Shown in pieces: positions 25,507-33,872 of a DNA stretch of 64,000 bases; position 1 is the first letter of the stretch; every line of letters begins with the position of its first letter. This DNA is from MFD00082-c5 sp963697995 (GTDB lineage: Bacteria; Chlamydiota; Chlamydiia; Chlamydiales; JAJFMB01). The notes under the pieces were generated by a model. That model did not search any database and was not told where the DNA came from. It saw only the letters and a program-made list of their open reading frames with translations. The stretch spans positions 1,488,001-1,552,000 of the forward strand of contig OY969110.1 in the NCBI GenBank assembly GCA_963697995.1, given 5' to 3'. The position numbers and the translations under genes are program-made.

Positions 25507-26598
25507 TTGAATCCGTCAAATCGCGATCAGCACGGCGTGTTTGGTTATAGGGACTCAAGTTATTATCGCATTATGGCGACTTTTGTCCCCTTGAGAACCC
25601 ATTCGCTTAAAAATTTTGCTGCAGATCTTTGCCTTCCAAATACCCTTTATCAAGTCTCAAAATCCGATAGAAAGATCTATACTATAGTCCCCTCTATCTT
25701 TATCGATCTTTGCACTCTCCCCATAAGGATAGTAACCGCTCTACCTAGCATTATATGCAATCGAAATAGGGATGATGACGATGATTACTCTCCGATTTTT
25801 ATTTTAAAAAATAAGATGTCCCCTCTTGTAAGCTCCATTAATGAAGTCACTAAGGTTTTAAAAGCAGGTAACCCAGGGGATTTACCAAATTCAGCAGGGA
25901 TAAATGAGGATCCGGAAGAAAAAATTAGTACAGGTCATTCAGATGATCAATCAATAATATCAGATTATCAATCAGCAATAGATGAAGATGATGGACAATC
26001 TTCTACAAAAGAGAAGGATGATGATTCCATTAGCGAACAAGAGGTGTATTATGATGCTTTTGAGGAGAAACAAATGAATAAAATTCCACCGCAAGGTGCA
26101 GTTAATCAAGAAGACCTTTTGAAAAAGTTTACTCAAGAGTTTGCTCCCTTAAAAGAGGCCATTGAAGCTAAAGATCCCATTTTTTTAGAGTTTTTTAGTG
26201 GTATTTTATCAGATGTTTTTAAGAGAGAGGATATTGTCTCAGTAGAGGTCAAAAAAGATTCTGAGTTGGGCAGTATGATCAAGTTGGTTTTAAAGGAGCC
26301 CATCGAAGTGACGGGAGGTATGGATAAGCAAATGGGATTTTTTAAAAGACGGGCTTTCTTTACCCTTAAAATTCCCCAAACACTTCAAATGAGCTTTGGT
26401 AACGATCGATCGTTAAATTTTTATACTCCACTTGACTTAACCGTCGCCGTTCTCGGTATCTCAGCACAAGCCCTTGTCTCTAAGCTTGATGTGAATCTAA
26501 GTGAAGACAAACCTTTTTTTGATTATGAATCCTCAGTTCAAAATTCTGTTTTTAACAATAGCGAGCTTTTAACGCTTGCTGTAGTAAGAAATAAATAA
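25507..26598 (+). CDS. Hypothetical protein, paralogue of the next gene
   Basis: The 363-residue frame starts at TTG 25507 (GAGGGGG eight bases before) or possibly at ATG 25573. It has an N-terminal hydrophobic segment with PSIFIDLCTLPIRIVTALPS, then an acidic low-complexity linker (residues 125-190), then a folded C-terminal domain (FAPLKEAIEAKDPIFLEFF...SVEV...IEVTGG). The next gene shows the same plan. Shared residues include VP-x-F-x-DL-x-TLP-x-R-x-x-TA and the FAPL...FF...IL...FK-E-x-I-x-SV module. Unknown function. Confidence 0.7.
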   Translation: MNPSNRDQHGVFGYRDSSYYRIMATFVPLRTHSLKNFAADLCLPNTLYQVSKSDRKIYTIVPSIFIDLCTLPIRIVTALPSIICNRNRDDDDDYSPIFILKNKMSPLVSSINEVTKVLKAGNPGDLPNSAGINEDPEEKISTGHSDDQSIISDYQSAIDEDDGQSSTKEKDDDSISEQEVYYDAFEEKQMNKIPPQGAVNQEDLLKKFTQEFAPLKEAIEAKDPIFLEFFSGILSDVFKREDIVSVEVKKDSELGSMIKLVLKEPIEVTGGMDKQMGFFKRRAFFTLKIPQTLQMSFGNDRSLNFYTPLDLTVAVLGISAQALVSKLDVNLSEDKPFFDYESSVQNSVFNNSELLTLAVVRNK

Positions 26599-26671
26599 TC
26601 AAATAATAAATATATTGTAAAAAAATTAAAAAAGTATTAAAATCCCTTTTTTAAAAGGTGTTTTTTACTTT

Positions 26672-27562
26672 ATGAGTCAAGTTTCTTCTTTGTTACCTGA
26701 ATATTCTTTAATTTTTGATACTCTCTTTCCAAAAACAGAGAATTTGAGAGGGTTTGTTGTTTCCCTTTTTTGTCCCAATACTTCAAAAGTAAAAATTAGG
26801 AAAATTGTAACGATTGTTGTACCTTTATTCTTAGATCTTATGACGCTACCTCTTCGCTTGACGACAGCAGTACCTAAATTTATTTTCGACAGGTGGAGAA
26901 GATCTATTTCTTATTCGATTCCTTTTCCACGAAAACCAACAGAACCGACGAAACCCTTAAATCAGCAATCTTCATCAGCGGAAAATTCTGGATTAGATGA
27001 TAATGAGGAGGATGAGTTTCTCTCTGCTAAGTCAAGTGAGGAAAATTTTGAGGGTGATCTGTTTTTTGAATGTACAAATTTACAAACAATAGCCACTTGT
27101 TTTGCGCCTTTAAGATATAAAATTGGAAATGAGAGTCCTGCTCTTTTATCTTTTTTTGATATCATCTTACCCTTAGCATTTAAGGAAGAGTCTATTGAGA
27201 GTGTCGTAGAAAATGGGGACAGTTTTACTATAAATTTTAAAGAAAGATTTTCTGTTCAAGGGAAAATCAATAAGACGATCCATGGCTTTAAAAAAGAGAT
27301 CGACTTTGAAATTGGAATGCCGAAAGAGCTAAAGGTGACGCATCTTAAAGAACATCAATTGAAGTTTGATCCCCCAATCGATTTTGATGTAAGGGGATGC
27401 TTTATTTCTACTCAATCAAAAGTGAAAGAGCTTCAGTTTAAGTTTAATAGTCAGAACGATCGTGAAGATATCGTTTATATGGAGTATAATTCGTCTCAAT
27501 ACTCTTCTAAATTGCACTACGACGAGCTTTTGAGTATTAAACTTGCTTCTCCCCGCTTTTAG
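26672..27562 (+). CDS. Hypothetical protein, paralogue of the preceding gene
   Basis: The 296-residue protein repeats the plan of its neighbour: the hydrophobic N-terminal element IVVPLFLDLMTLPLRLTTAVPKF (residues about 48-70), a Ser/Glu-rich linker near 100-130, and a C-terminal beta-rich domain beginning CFAPLRYKIGNESPALLSFF. The two proteins are clearly duplicated and diverged. The hydrophobic element could be a membrane hairpin. No known family is recognised; a host-facing role is only a guess. Confidence 0.7.
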   Translation: MSQVSSLLPEYSLIFDTLFPKTENLRGFVVSLFCPNTSKVKIRKIVTIVVPLFLDLMTLPLRLTTAVPKFIFDRWRRSISYSIPFPRKPTEPTKPLNQQSSSAENSGLDDNEEDEFLSAKSSEENFEGDLFFECTNLQTIATCFAPLRYKIGNESPALLSFFDIILPLAFKEESIESVVENGDSFTINFKERFSVQGKINKTIHGFKKEIDFEIGMPKELKVTHLKEHQLKFDPPIDFDVRGCFISTQSKVKELQFKFNSQNDREDIVYMEYNSSQYSSKLHYDELLSIKLASPRF

Positions 27563-27581
27563 TTACGGGGAGATTCAAGAG

Positions 27582-28394
27582 TTAAAGCGAACTGATGCTT
27601 TTAAGGGAGTAGGAAGCTACGTAAGGAGTAAATCCTTGCGCTTTTTGCTTTTTAGCTATCTCTTTCATAAAGCTTTTATCATTCTCTTTCCAGTAATCAA
27701 GAGTCCAAATGGAAAGATGGGGAAAGCTTTTTTTCACGTTTTTAAGTTGCATCACTAACTGTTTCTGTTCTGTTTCCGGGACCATTTCATACTCATTTGA
27801 GGAAAAGTTAAAGCGGCTTAAGACATCCTCTGCGAGGATACAGGAGACTAAATCGCCAAGCTCGTCGACTAGGTCAAGGCCTCTGTTTAAGACGATGGGG
27901 GTGTTGGGGTAGCGGTTTCTTATCGCTTCGACTAAGTCGATTGCCGCTTCTCTCATTCCTTTAAATGAGATCGGGTCATTAGCTTCTAAGTAAAGGGCGT
28001 GGTCTAAAGTGTCTAATAGCAACCCTTGAAACCCTTGCTCGAGAAGTTTTGGAATCACTTGGTTCACTAAAAAGCGGTGCCATTTTTTTTCCCGAATATC
28101 GACAAACCAGCTGCCGGGAAAGTTATTTTGTTCGTGTAACAGAAGGGAGCGGTCTCTCACGGTTTCAAAATACCATCTGCTCTCTGAAACTTCTCCTAAA
28201 CTCAAATAAGCAAACGGCTTCACGCCATTCTCTAAAAGGGGTTTTAAAGAGGGATGCGCTTCGGGATCCAAAAGAAGGTGGTCGAATGCGGGAAGTGTCT
28301 CAAAATCTCTTTTTGAGTAGTAAGCGGCAAAACTGCCTTGAGTGGACTCAAGAGCCATAGTTGAAAAAAGAAGAAAAAAAGCGAAACGTTTCAT
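27582..28394 (-). CDS. Secreted GH114-like (endo-alpha-1,4-polygalactosaminidase-type) protein
   Basis: The 270-residue protein has a signal peptide (MKRFAFFLLFSTMALESTQGSFA) and then a TIM-barrel with FAYLSLGEVSESRWYF, SWFVDIREKKWHRFLV, GFQGLLLDTLDHAL and NRGLDLVDELGDLVSCILAEDV. This combination is typical of the GH114/TM1410-like glycosidase superfamily. Asp in LLLDTLDHA and Glu in LAEDV would be the catalytic acids. The substrate in chlamydiae is not known. It is convergent with the hypothetical gene to its left. Confidence 0.75.
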   Translation of the reverse strand: MKRFAFFLLFSTMALESTQGSFAAYYSKRDFETLPAFDHLLLDPEAHPSLKPLLENGVKPFAYLSLGEVSESRWYFETVRDRSLLLHEQNNFPGSWFVDIREKKWHRFLVNQVIPKLLEQGFQGLLLDTLDHALYLEANDPISFKGMREAAIDLVEAIRNRYPNTPIVLNRGLDLVDELGDLVSCILAEDVLSRFNFSSNEYEMVPETEQKQLVMQLKNVKKSFPHLSIWTLDYWKENDKSFMKEIAKKQKAQGFTPYVASYSLKSISSL

Positions 28395-28505
28395 TGAAAA
28401 ACACCTTTGTTATCAAAGACTCATTTTACGCTATGAGCCCCTCTAGAGTCAAGAATTTAGTACAAAAATAAAATATTTTTTATGTATTAACTTTTTAGAT
28501 GAGTA

Positions 28506-28639
28506 TTAGAGTTCTTTCGAAATTCGCGCTTGAGGTATCTTCAATGCCCTTTTTAATGCTTTAAGGTTATCGATCAATCGAAACAAAACGCGGAAGGCTA
28601 AGGAGTTCCGTCGATTGAGGTCATAAGATCTGAGCACTG
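28506..28639 (-). pseudogene. Remnant of a transposase C-terminus (tentative)
   Basis: Between the stop of the NhaC gene and the GH114 gene, the minus strand has an open, coding-like stretch of about 45 codons ending at TAA 28508-28506. It reads ISLAVLRSYDLNRRNSLAF, then RVLFRLIDNLKALKRALK, then IPQARISKEL. The pattern of Arg, Lys and Leu resembles the C-termini of IS4-like transposases. There is no start codon and no upstream part, since the reading frame runs into the nhaC 3' end. It may be a footprint of a past insertion. Confidence 0.35.
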
Positions 28640-28649
28640 CAAGGGAAAT

Positions 28650-30290
28650 TTAAACGTAAACTTTCTTGAAGCGATTTAGGAAAGAAAGCAGTGTAAATGA
28701 CCCTAAAATACCCACTGGAAGGCAGATCCACAAAGCAGTTGTTTCCTTAACAAATAGAGTTAAAGTGCCAAGGAGCAAAAAGGTGAATCCCGTGGCAAAA
28801 ATGACGGGAACGGCGTAAGTCATTTGTGTTCTCACATGGTCGATGTGGTCAGCTCCTGTGCTAGTGGCTGACATCACCGTTGTGTCAGATATCGGGGAAA
28901 TATGGTCGCCTGCTACGCATCCGGATAAAACGGCTCCAAGGATAGGAAAGAAGAGGGGAATTGAGTCGAGGGTGACTGGGGTGACTTGCTCCGTGAGAGA
29001 AACTGTCATCGGAATTGCTATCGGGAAAAGGATAGCAGCTGTTCCCCAAGAGGTTCCAATGGAGATCGCAATCAGGCTTGCTGCTGTAAAAAAGAGAAGG
29101 GGAAGAAGAAACTCTGGGACACTTCGAAGCATATGGTGCGCCAGGTAATCTCCTGAATGGAGGTCGTTTCTTAAAATGTCTCCCAAGCTCCAGGCAAGAA
29201 GAAGAATAATGATTGCGGGAAGCATGAGTTTGGTCCCCTCTAAAAAGAGCTCCGGTAGTTCCCGAAGTTCAACTTTTCCTCTCCATAGATAAAAGCAAGT
29301 GGTAAGAAATAAAGCTAAAAGACCCCCAGTAAAAAGAGCCGTTGCGGCAGAGGAGTGTTGAAGGGCTTCAAGGCAGCTCCTTGAACCACAGAAAATGTTA
29401 GCTTCCCCTGAGTAGAGAAGCCCTAATATCACAGAACCAAGAAGTATTGTGATGGGAATTGCGAAGTCTAATAGAGACGCTTTGTCTTTGTTTTTGTCGT
29501 GTGGGTCTCTAAATTTCTTTTGAGATGGCGAGGCTTTCCCAAAAAGATTACCCGTTTTTTTGGCAATTAACTCCTGTTCTTGCATCAGTCCAAAAGAGAT
29601 CCTTCTTCTGACGATATAAAAAGAGCTCAACACCATGATAAAAGAGTAGAGGATGTAGGGGATCATGTTGAGGTAGACAGAGAGAGGAGAGCTTAAGATC
29701 AGCGTGTTCGCTTGGGCCTCTGCTGAGACGCCGTTTTCTCTTAAAAAGCCGATAATTGCAGCGACCCAGCTTGAAAAAGGGCAAAGAATCGCAAGAGGAG
29801 CTGCCATTGAATCGACAAGGAAGGCCAGTTTTACTCTTGGAACTTTTCTTTCATCGGTTAAAGGATGCATTACCGAACCCACCGTTAAGCTGCTAAAATA
29901 GTCGTCCATAAAAAGCATGAGAGACAACATTAAAGAGGAGGTTTCAGCTCCTTTTGCATCGTGGATATATTTTCCAGCTGTTCTTCCGTAAGCGTAAGCC
30001 CCACCAGAGTGACGGATAAGGGTCACAAAAATTCCTAAAACAATCAGAAAAATACAGATAAACGAGTTCCAACTTTCCCAAAAATGGGTTGGTGAAAAAA
30101 AAGTGGTGAGGTCGAGGTTATCCCAAACTCTTGTTCCTATAAGTTGAACGGTTTCAAGAGGTGAGCCGTTTGTTGCAATAAAAGCGCCCGTTGCGATTCC
30201 AACAAGAAGGGAGAGCCAGATGTTTCTTGTCGCATATCCCAAAATGAGAACTATGATGGGGGGAAGTAATGAAAGGTAGGAATGAGACAT
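28650..30290 (-). CDS. Na+/H+ antiporter NhaC family
   Basis: The 546-residue protein has about 12 membrane helices and the NhaC family signatures: FMDDYFSSLTVGSVMHPL near residue 125, DSMAAPLAILCPFSSWVAAIIGF, SLGDILRNDL, SIGTSWGTAAILFPIAIPM and LSGCVAGDHISPISDTTVMSATSTGADHIDHVRTQ. It exchanges Na+ for protons at the inner membrane and may supply the Na+ gradient used by the symporters in this window. The ATG at 30290 begins MSHSYLSLLPP. Confidence 0.92.
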   Translation of the reverse strand: MSHSYLSLLPPIIVLILGYATRNIWLSLLVGIATGAFIATNGSPLETVQLIGTRVWDNLDLTTFFSPTHFWESWNSFICIFLIVLGIFVTLIRHSGGAYAYGRTAGKYIHDAKGAETSSLMLSLMLFMDDYFSSLTVGSVMHPLTDERKVPRVKLAFLVDSMAAPLAILCPFSSWVAAIIGFLRENGVSAEAQANTLILSSPLSVYLNMIPYILYSFIMVLSSFYIVRRRISFGLMQEQELIAKKTGNLFGKASPSQKKFRDPHDKNKDKASLLDFAIPITILLGSVILGLLYSGEANIFCGSRSCLEALQHSSAATALFTGGLLALFLTTCFYLWRGKVELRELPELFLEGTKLMLPAIIILLLAWSLGDILRNDLHSGDYLAHHMLRSVPEFLLPLLFFTAASLIAISIGTSWGTAAILFPIAIPMTVSLTEQVTPVTLDSIPLFFPILGAVLSGCVAGDHISPISDTTVMSATSTGADHIDHVRTQMTYAVPVIFATGFTFLLLGTLTLFVKETTALWICLPVGILGSFTLLSFLNRFKKVYV

Positions 30291-30358
30291 GCACTTTTCT
30301 ATTTTTTTTAATCTATTTTAAGATAATCTCCCTTTTAATCCCAGTAAAAAAATAGTGT

Positions 30359-31294
30359 TTAAACAGGGATTGCTCCACTCTTTTTTTTGTAAGAGAGTTC
30401 AAGCTCTTCTTCAGAGAAAAGGTAAAGGGCTACAAAAACTACAATAAATGAGAGGTAAAAAGAAGAAGGAACTGCTTCTGCTAAAAAAAGTTTACCAAAA
30501 AGAGGGGTAAAGAGTTGAGTGATGAATCCGGCAAAAGACATAAAAGTTGCAGAAAATTTTTTGAGCAAAAACCCGTAAAGGTTGTAGCAAACAAAATTAG
30601 AGATGATCACCATGAGAAGGGAGTAAAAAAGAAAAATGTTTAAATTAATGATAGGTGAGGGGATCCAGTTTTCTGAAAAATAGGAGTGGATAAAGGCAAA
30701 GAATGCTCCTAAAATCATGCTCACTCCGTTTGCGACAAAAAAAGGACACTCCATGTCATCGATCAGTTGCTTTAGGACAATCCAGCCGTAAACGCTACTG
30801 ATCATCGCAATGAACATCGCAATTTCCGGAGCGGATAAAAGGAAAAGGGAGGCCGATTCCCTCTCAATGGCTGTTTTTTGGAGTAAAAGAGGAATGATCC
30901 CTAAAAATCCGATGACTAGGCCAAAAAACTTTTTGATTGAAAGGCGCTCTGAAAAAATAAAGTAGGACAAAACCGCTGCGCTAAAAGGGGAGAGGGAGTA
31001 GATAAACGAGGTTTTGAAAGCGGGCATTCGAGAAAGGGCCCAAGCTTCTAACCCATTGGTTAGGTAGATATTGAAAAATCCTAGAAGGAATAATTTCCAA
31101 AAAAATTTCTTTTCTAAATGAAACGATTTTTTTGCGAAAAAGAGATGAAACCCAAGCATTAGAAGTCCAGAAAAACCCATGCGGCAACCCATAGAAAAGA
31201 GTGGTTCAGCGTATTGCAACAAGGTTTTTTCGATGATAAAGACACTTGCAAAAAGAGCATAGAGGAAGATCACGCCAACAAAGGGTAAATTCAT
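30359..31294 (-). CDS. EamA/DMT-superfamily transporter
   Basis: From ATG 31294 the protein has about 311 residues and ten membrane helices in two EamA-like halves (MNLPFVGVIFLYALFAS; GFLGIIPLLLQ; FAGFITQLFTPLFGKL). The ribosome site GAGGAAAAAA and a 4-bp overlap with the methyltransferase stop favour this start. A longer start would add 12 residues. Chlamydial DMT proteins include the S-adenosylmethionine/S-adenosylhomocysteine transporter (Chlamydia CTL843). The coupled methyltransferase makes that substrate an attractive guess here, but it is an inference. Confidence 0.85.
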   Translation of the reverse strand: MNLPFVGVIFLYALFASVFIIEKTLLQYAEPLFSMGCRMGFSGLLMLGFHLFFAKKSFHLEKKFFWKLFLLGFFNIYLTNGLEAWALSRMPAFKTSFIYSLSPFSAAVLSYFIFSERLSIKKFFGLVIGFLGIIPLLLQKTAIERESASLFLLSAPEIAMFIAMISSVYGWIVLKQLIDDMECPFFVANGVSMILGAFFAFIHSYFSENWIPSPIINLNIFLFYSLLMVIISNFVCYNLYGFLLKKFSATFMSFAGFITQLFTPLFGKLFLAEAVPSSFYLSFIVVFVALYLFSEEELELSYKKKSGAIPV

Positions 31295-32190
31295 TTTTTC
31301 CTCGCAACAACATGAAAAAGAGCGCCCCATGGGGGCGTGTCCCCTCCATAAACTTTTCTTAATTCATCTCTATCTTCTTTATGGAACCAAACCATTTCGA
31401 AGTCTTTCTCTACAAGCTCTTTCACTTCACTCTCAGTGTGGTATGTCATCGCTGTATCTTTTATGATGGGAGGACCAAAAAAATGGGTAGCAATAAGCCC
31501 TCCTTTTTTTAGTAAACCAAGTATTTTTTCCCAGCAGGGAGTAAACTCCTCTGTTGGTCTATAGGGAAGGGTGAAGCTTGCAATAAAAAGATCTACTTGT
31601 GTTTGGCTTGTGTAACTCATAAAAGGAAGATTATAGCATGTTAGGCGACTTTTTTCCTCTTCATTTTCTATACTATTTTTTAATGACGCTAGCGGATCTT
31701 TTTCAGCATCAATGGCTGTCACAAAAAAACCCTTTTTTTTTAATAGGGGAATGGTGTCCTGACCTAAGCCCGCTCCAAAATCGATCACTTGATATGGGGG
31801 GGCCTCCATGCATTTAAGCGCTGTCGCAACCGTTTCTCGTAAGCTGAGTGGTGTTTCTTTTTTTTCCTTATAGTAGTTTTGCCAATTGGTGTAGACGGGA
31901 CCAAAAGGGGTTCCTTTTTCATTTGAAACCTTAAGGCCTTTACGCAAGTTACAGTTAATGATTTTAAGAAAAACTTCCTTTTGCTCAGGAGAAAGAGTCG
32001 CTTCAGAAATAATGATTTCTTTCACTTGAGTTGTTTGAACAAGATTTATAAAGGTGTTAAAAACAGTTTCACAAAACCTTTTATTCTCTTTTATTTCAAT
32101 GATTTCTTTATTAGGGGAAAAATAATCGGTGATTTCTTCAATTGTCCAAAAATCGGCAGTCTTTGTGATCGCTTTCATAGCACTTTGCAA
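31291..32190 (-). CDS. SAM-dependent methyltransferase
   Basis: The 299-residue protein has the class I methyltransferase motif I, VIDFGAGLGQDTIPLLKKKG (residues about 137-156), a motif II-like acidic residue in AIDAEKDPL, and a following TCYNLPFMSYTSQTQVDLFIASFTL strand. It also has a C-terminal HVVARKK end. The long N-terminal part (1-130) is not recognised. Start is TTG 32190 or ATG 32178. It is followed with 4-bp overlap by the DMT transporter, so the two are probably one functional unit. Confidence 0.8.
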   Translation of the reverse strand: MQSAMKAITKTADFWTIEEITDYFSPNKEIIEIKENKRFCETVFNTFINLVQTTQVKEIIISEATLSPEQKEVFLKIINCNLRKGLKVSNEKGTPFGPVYTNWQNYYKEKKETPLSLRETVATALKCMEAPPYQVIDFGAGLGQDTIPLLKKKGFFVTAIDAEKDPLASLKNSIENEEEKSRLTCYNLPFMSYTSQTQVDLFIASFTLPYRPTEEFTPCWEKILGLLKKGGLIATHFFGPPIIKDTAMTYHTESEVKELVEKDFEMVWFHKEDRDELRKVYGGDTPPWGALFHVVARKK

Positions 32191-32246
32191 CTAAATTTGA
32201 GGTATTCTAGTATTGCAAGTGGTTGAAAGTCAATAGATTTTTAACC

Positions 32247-32519
32247 TTAGAACCGATTTGAAACGTATTCGTAGATCGGCCAGGTTCTTTGGCCTGGAAA
32301 GGTGCGCATTTGGTACCAGGCTCTTGGGGCATCATACGAGTAGAAACAGGAGCGTGGATAGCAGTTGTTTTGGTTTTGGCAAGTAGAAGGGCAAGGGTAG
32401 AGGAGAGCGTATCTAGAGTAGTATTTAGGAGTGCAGCAAGGAACGCCCTCTCTTTTCCTGGCCTCAAGTGGTGTGTTTATGGCCAAAATAAATAAAACAA
32501 CTCCGATAAAAATCCTCAT
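32247..32519 (-). CDS. Small cysteine-rich secreted protein
   Basis: The 90-residue protein starts at ATG 32519 (AGGGGGGG ahead). A signal peptide (MRIFIGVVLFILAINTPLEA) precedes a short mature part of about 70 residues with six cysteines (PCCTPKYYS, YPCPSTCQNQNNCYPRSCF) and many aromatic residues. Small Cys-rich exported proteins are common in the disulfide-linked chlamydial envelope. That role is a suggestion. It sits between the methyltransferase and the MOMP-like gene on the same strand. Confidence 0.7.
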   Translation of the reverse strand: MRIFIGVVLFILAINTPLEARKREGVPCCTPKYYSRYALLYPCPSTCQNQNNCYPRSCFYSYDAPRAWYQMRTFPGQRTWPIYEYVSNRF

Positions 32520-32629
32520 GTTTCCCCCCCTTTTTAAGTCCCTTTTTTTCTTATGACGTATTTTTTAATAGGAGAAAACAATTTTTTTTAAGAAACTAAT
32601 TTATTGTCTTAATTGATTGATGATGAGTT

Positions 32630-32661
32630 CATTAGAAAATGGGATGCCGTTAAGGCATCCC
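32630..32661 (-). terminator. Rho-independent terminator after the MOMP-like gene
   Basis: A perfect 8-bp stem GGGATGCC/GGCATCCC (32641-32648 with 32654-32661) with a 5-nt loop lies 15 bp after the stop. On the minus strand it is followed by ATTTTC. It would stop transcription between this gene and the Cys-rich gene. Confidence 0.75.
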
Positions 32662-32675
32662 AAAATTGATTTAAA

Positions 32676-33740
32676 TTAGAAGGCGAAATTGGCTCCGAAG
32701 AACAGGCCATTGAAACCTAAGTTTCTTCCTGTTCTTGTCGTTGACACAAGAGGTCTATCGGAGAAAATCTCTCCAATAAAATGTCTTGTGTTTGGGACAT
32801 TTAACCACTCGACAAACTCATAACCTATGTGTAAATCAACGGCACATCGGTAAATAGAGACTAAATATCTGGTCCCTATTTGGAGTTGGAAGCCAGGCAT
32901 CATGTGAGTGCATCCATTCTCGCAAATCTCAATTTTTGGTTTTTCGTAGCAGGCCTCAAACGATTGATCATCTTCCGTTACACCTCTTTGAAACCAATGC
33001 TTGATAGTAGGTTCGCCAGAAACCATTGAGAGTGAGCCTCTTCCAAAGATTTTAAGGCAAGAAATCAGATTGTATTCGTAATCTGTTCCAACTTTAATTC
33101 CCACTCCCCAAACATCTCCTTTAAAATGACCATCGACTTGACTTGCCTGGTAGTAATCAAAAGGATTTGAAAGGACGGTGTTCATTTGCTGTCTTAGATA
33201 AATTCCTTCAACACCAAAGAATGGCATCGCGTTAAAGCAGGGGTTGCTGCAAATCGGGAAGGTGAATAAAAGGTCTGCGGCCTGATAAGTTGAACTCCAG
33301 TTGGATCCCACGATTTCAAAACGTCTATTTGTGGGAATCAGGGAAGTCACGGCAGATCCGCTAAAGCTGCCTTCATCTGAGTGGCGAATAAAGACGTATG
33401 AGCCTCTCAAATTAGCATTGCTTAAGAAGTTGCGGATCGAAAATTGCGCTCTGACTCCCGGTTTCCACTTAGGACAGAGGGTGTTGATCATGTATACACC
33501 CGTTGTAGCTTCTCTTGTTTTTCCCTTTTCAGTCGGACATTCGCAAGGGACTGATCTTGAGCTAAATCCAAAATCTAAATTATCAGCTGATTGTTTCCAC
33601 CAAAGAAAATCTGCTCCTGCTTCAAAGCAGCACCCACAGTAGGCGGCATCGAAGGGGTTGTTTTCAAAGTAAGCTTTTGCCGGATTTGGAAAAGCTAAAA
33701 TTGTTACTGCAAACATTGCAGCTCGTATCCATAGTCTCAT
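32676..33740 (-). CDS. Cysteine-rich MOMP-like outer membrane protein
   Basis: The 354-residue protein has a signal peptide (to AKA, residue 23) and a mature sequence of alternating aromatic and polar strands ending in phenylalanine (FGANFAF), the usual beta-barrel end. The N-terminal YCGCCFEAGADFLWWKQ is typical of chlamydial MOMP-like and Legionella-type Lpg1974 porins. Around 12 cysteines (CGCC, CEC, CSNPC, CENGC) fit a disulfide-linked outer membrane. It is probably a porin or structural protein of the infectious form. A ribosome site GAGG precedes the start. Confidence 0.82.
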   Translation of the reverse strand: MRLWIRAAMFAVTILAFPNPAKAYFENNPFDAAYCGCCFEAGADFLWWKQSADNLDFGFSSRSVPCECPTEKGKTREATTGVYMINTLCPKWKPGVRAQFSIRNFLSNANLRGSYVFIRHSDEGSFSGSAVTSLIPTNRRFEIVGSNWSSTYQAADLLFTFPICSNPCFNAMPFFGVEGIYLRQQMNTVLSNPFDYYQASQVDGHFKGDVWGVGIKVGTDYEYNLISCLKIFGRGSLSMVSGEPTIKHWFQRGVTEDDQSFEACYEKPKIEICENGCTHMMPGFQLQIGTRYLVSIYRCAVDLHIGYEFVEWLNVPNTRHFIGEIFSDRPLVSTTRTGRNLGFNGLFFGANFAF

Positions 33741-33872
33741 AAATTTAAACCTCCTCTACAGGGTACGTGAAATCTTATAGCGAAGTGGCGAATTTTATTG
33801 GTAGTAAAATCCTTAAGTTTTAAGATCTTTCCTTCGTACATGTTTTGAAAAATTTGGTTTTAAGGTTTTTAG

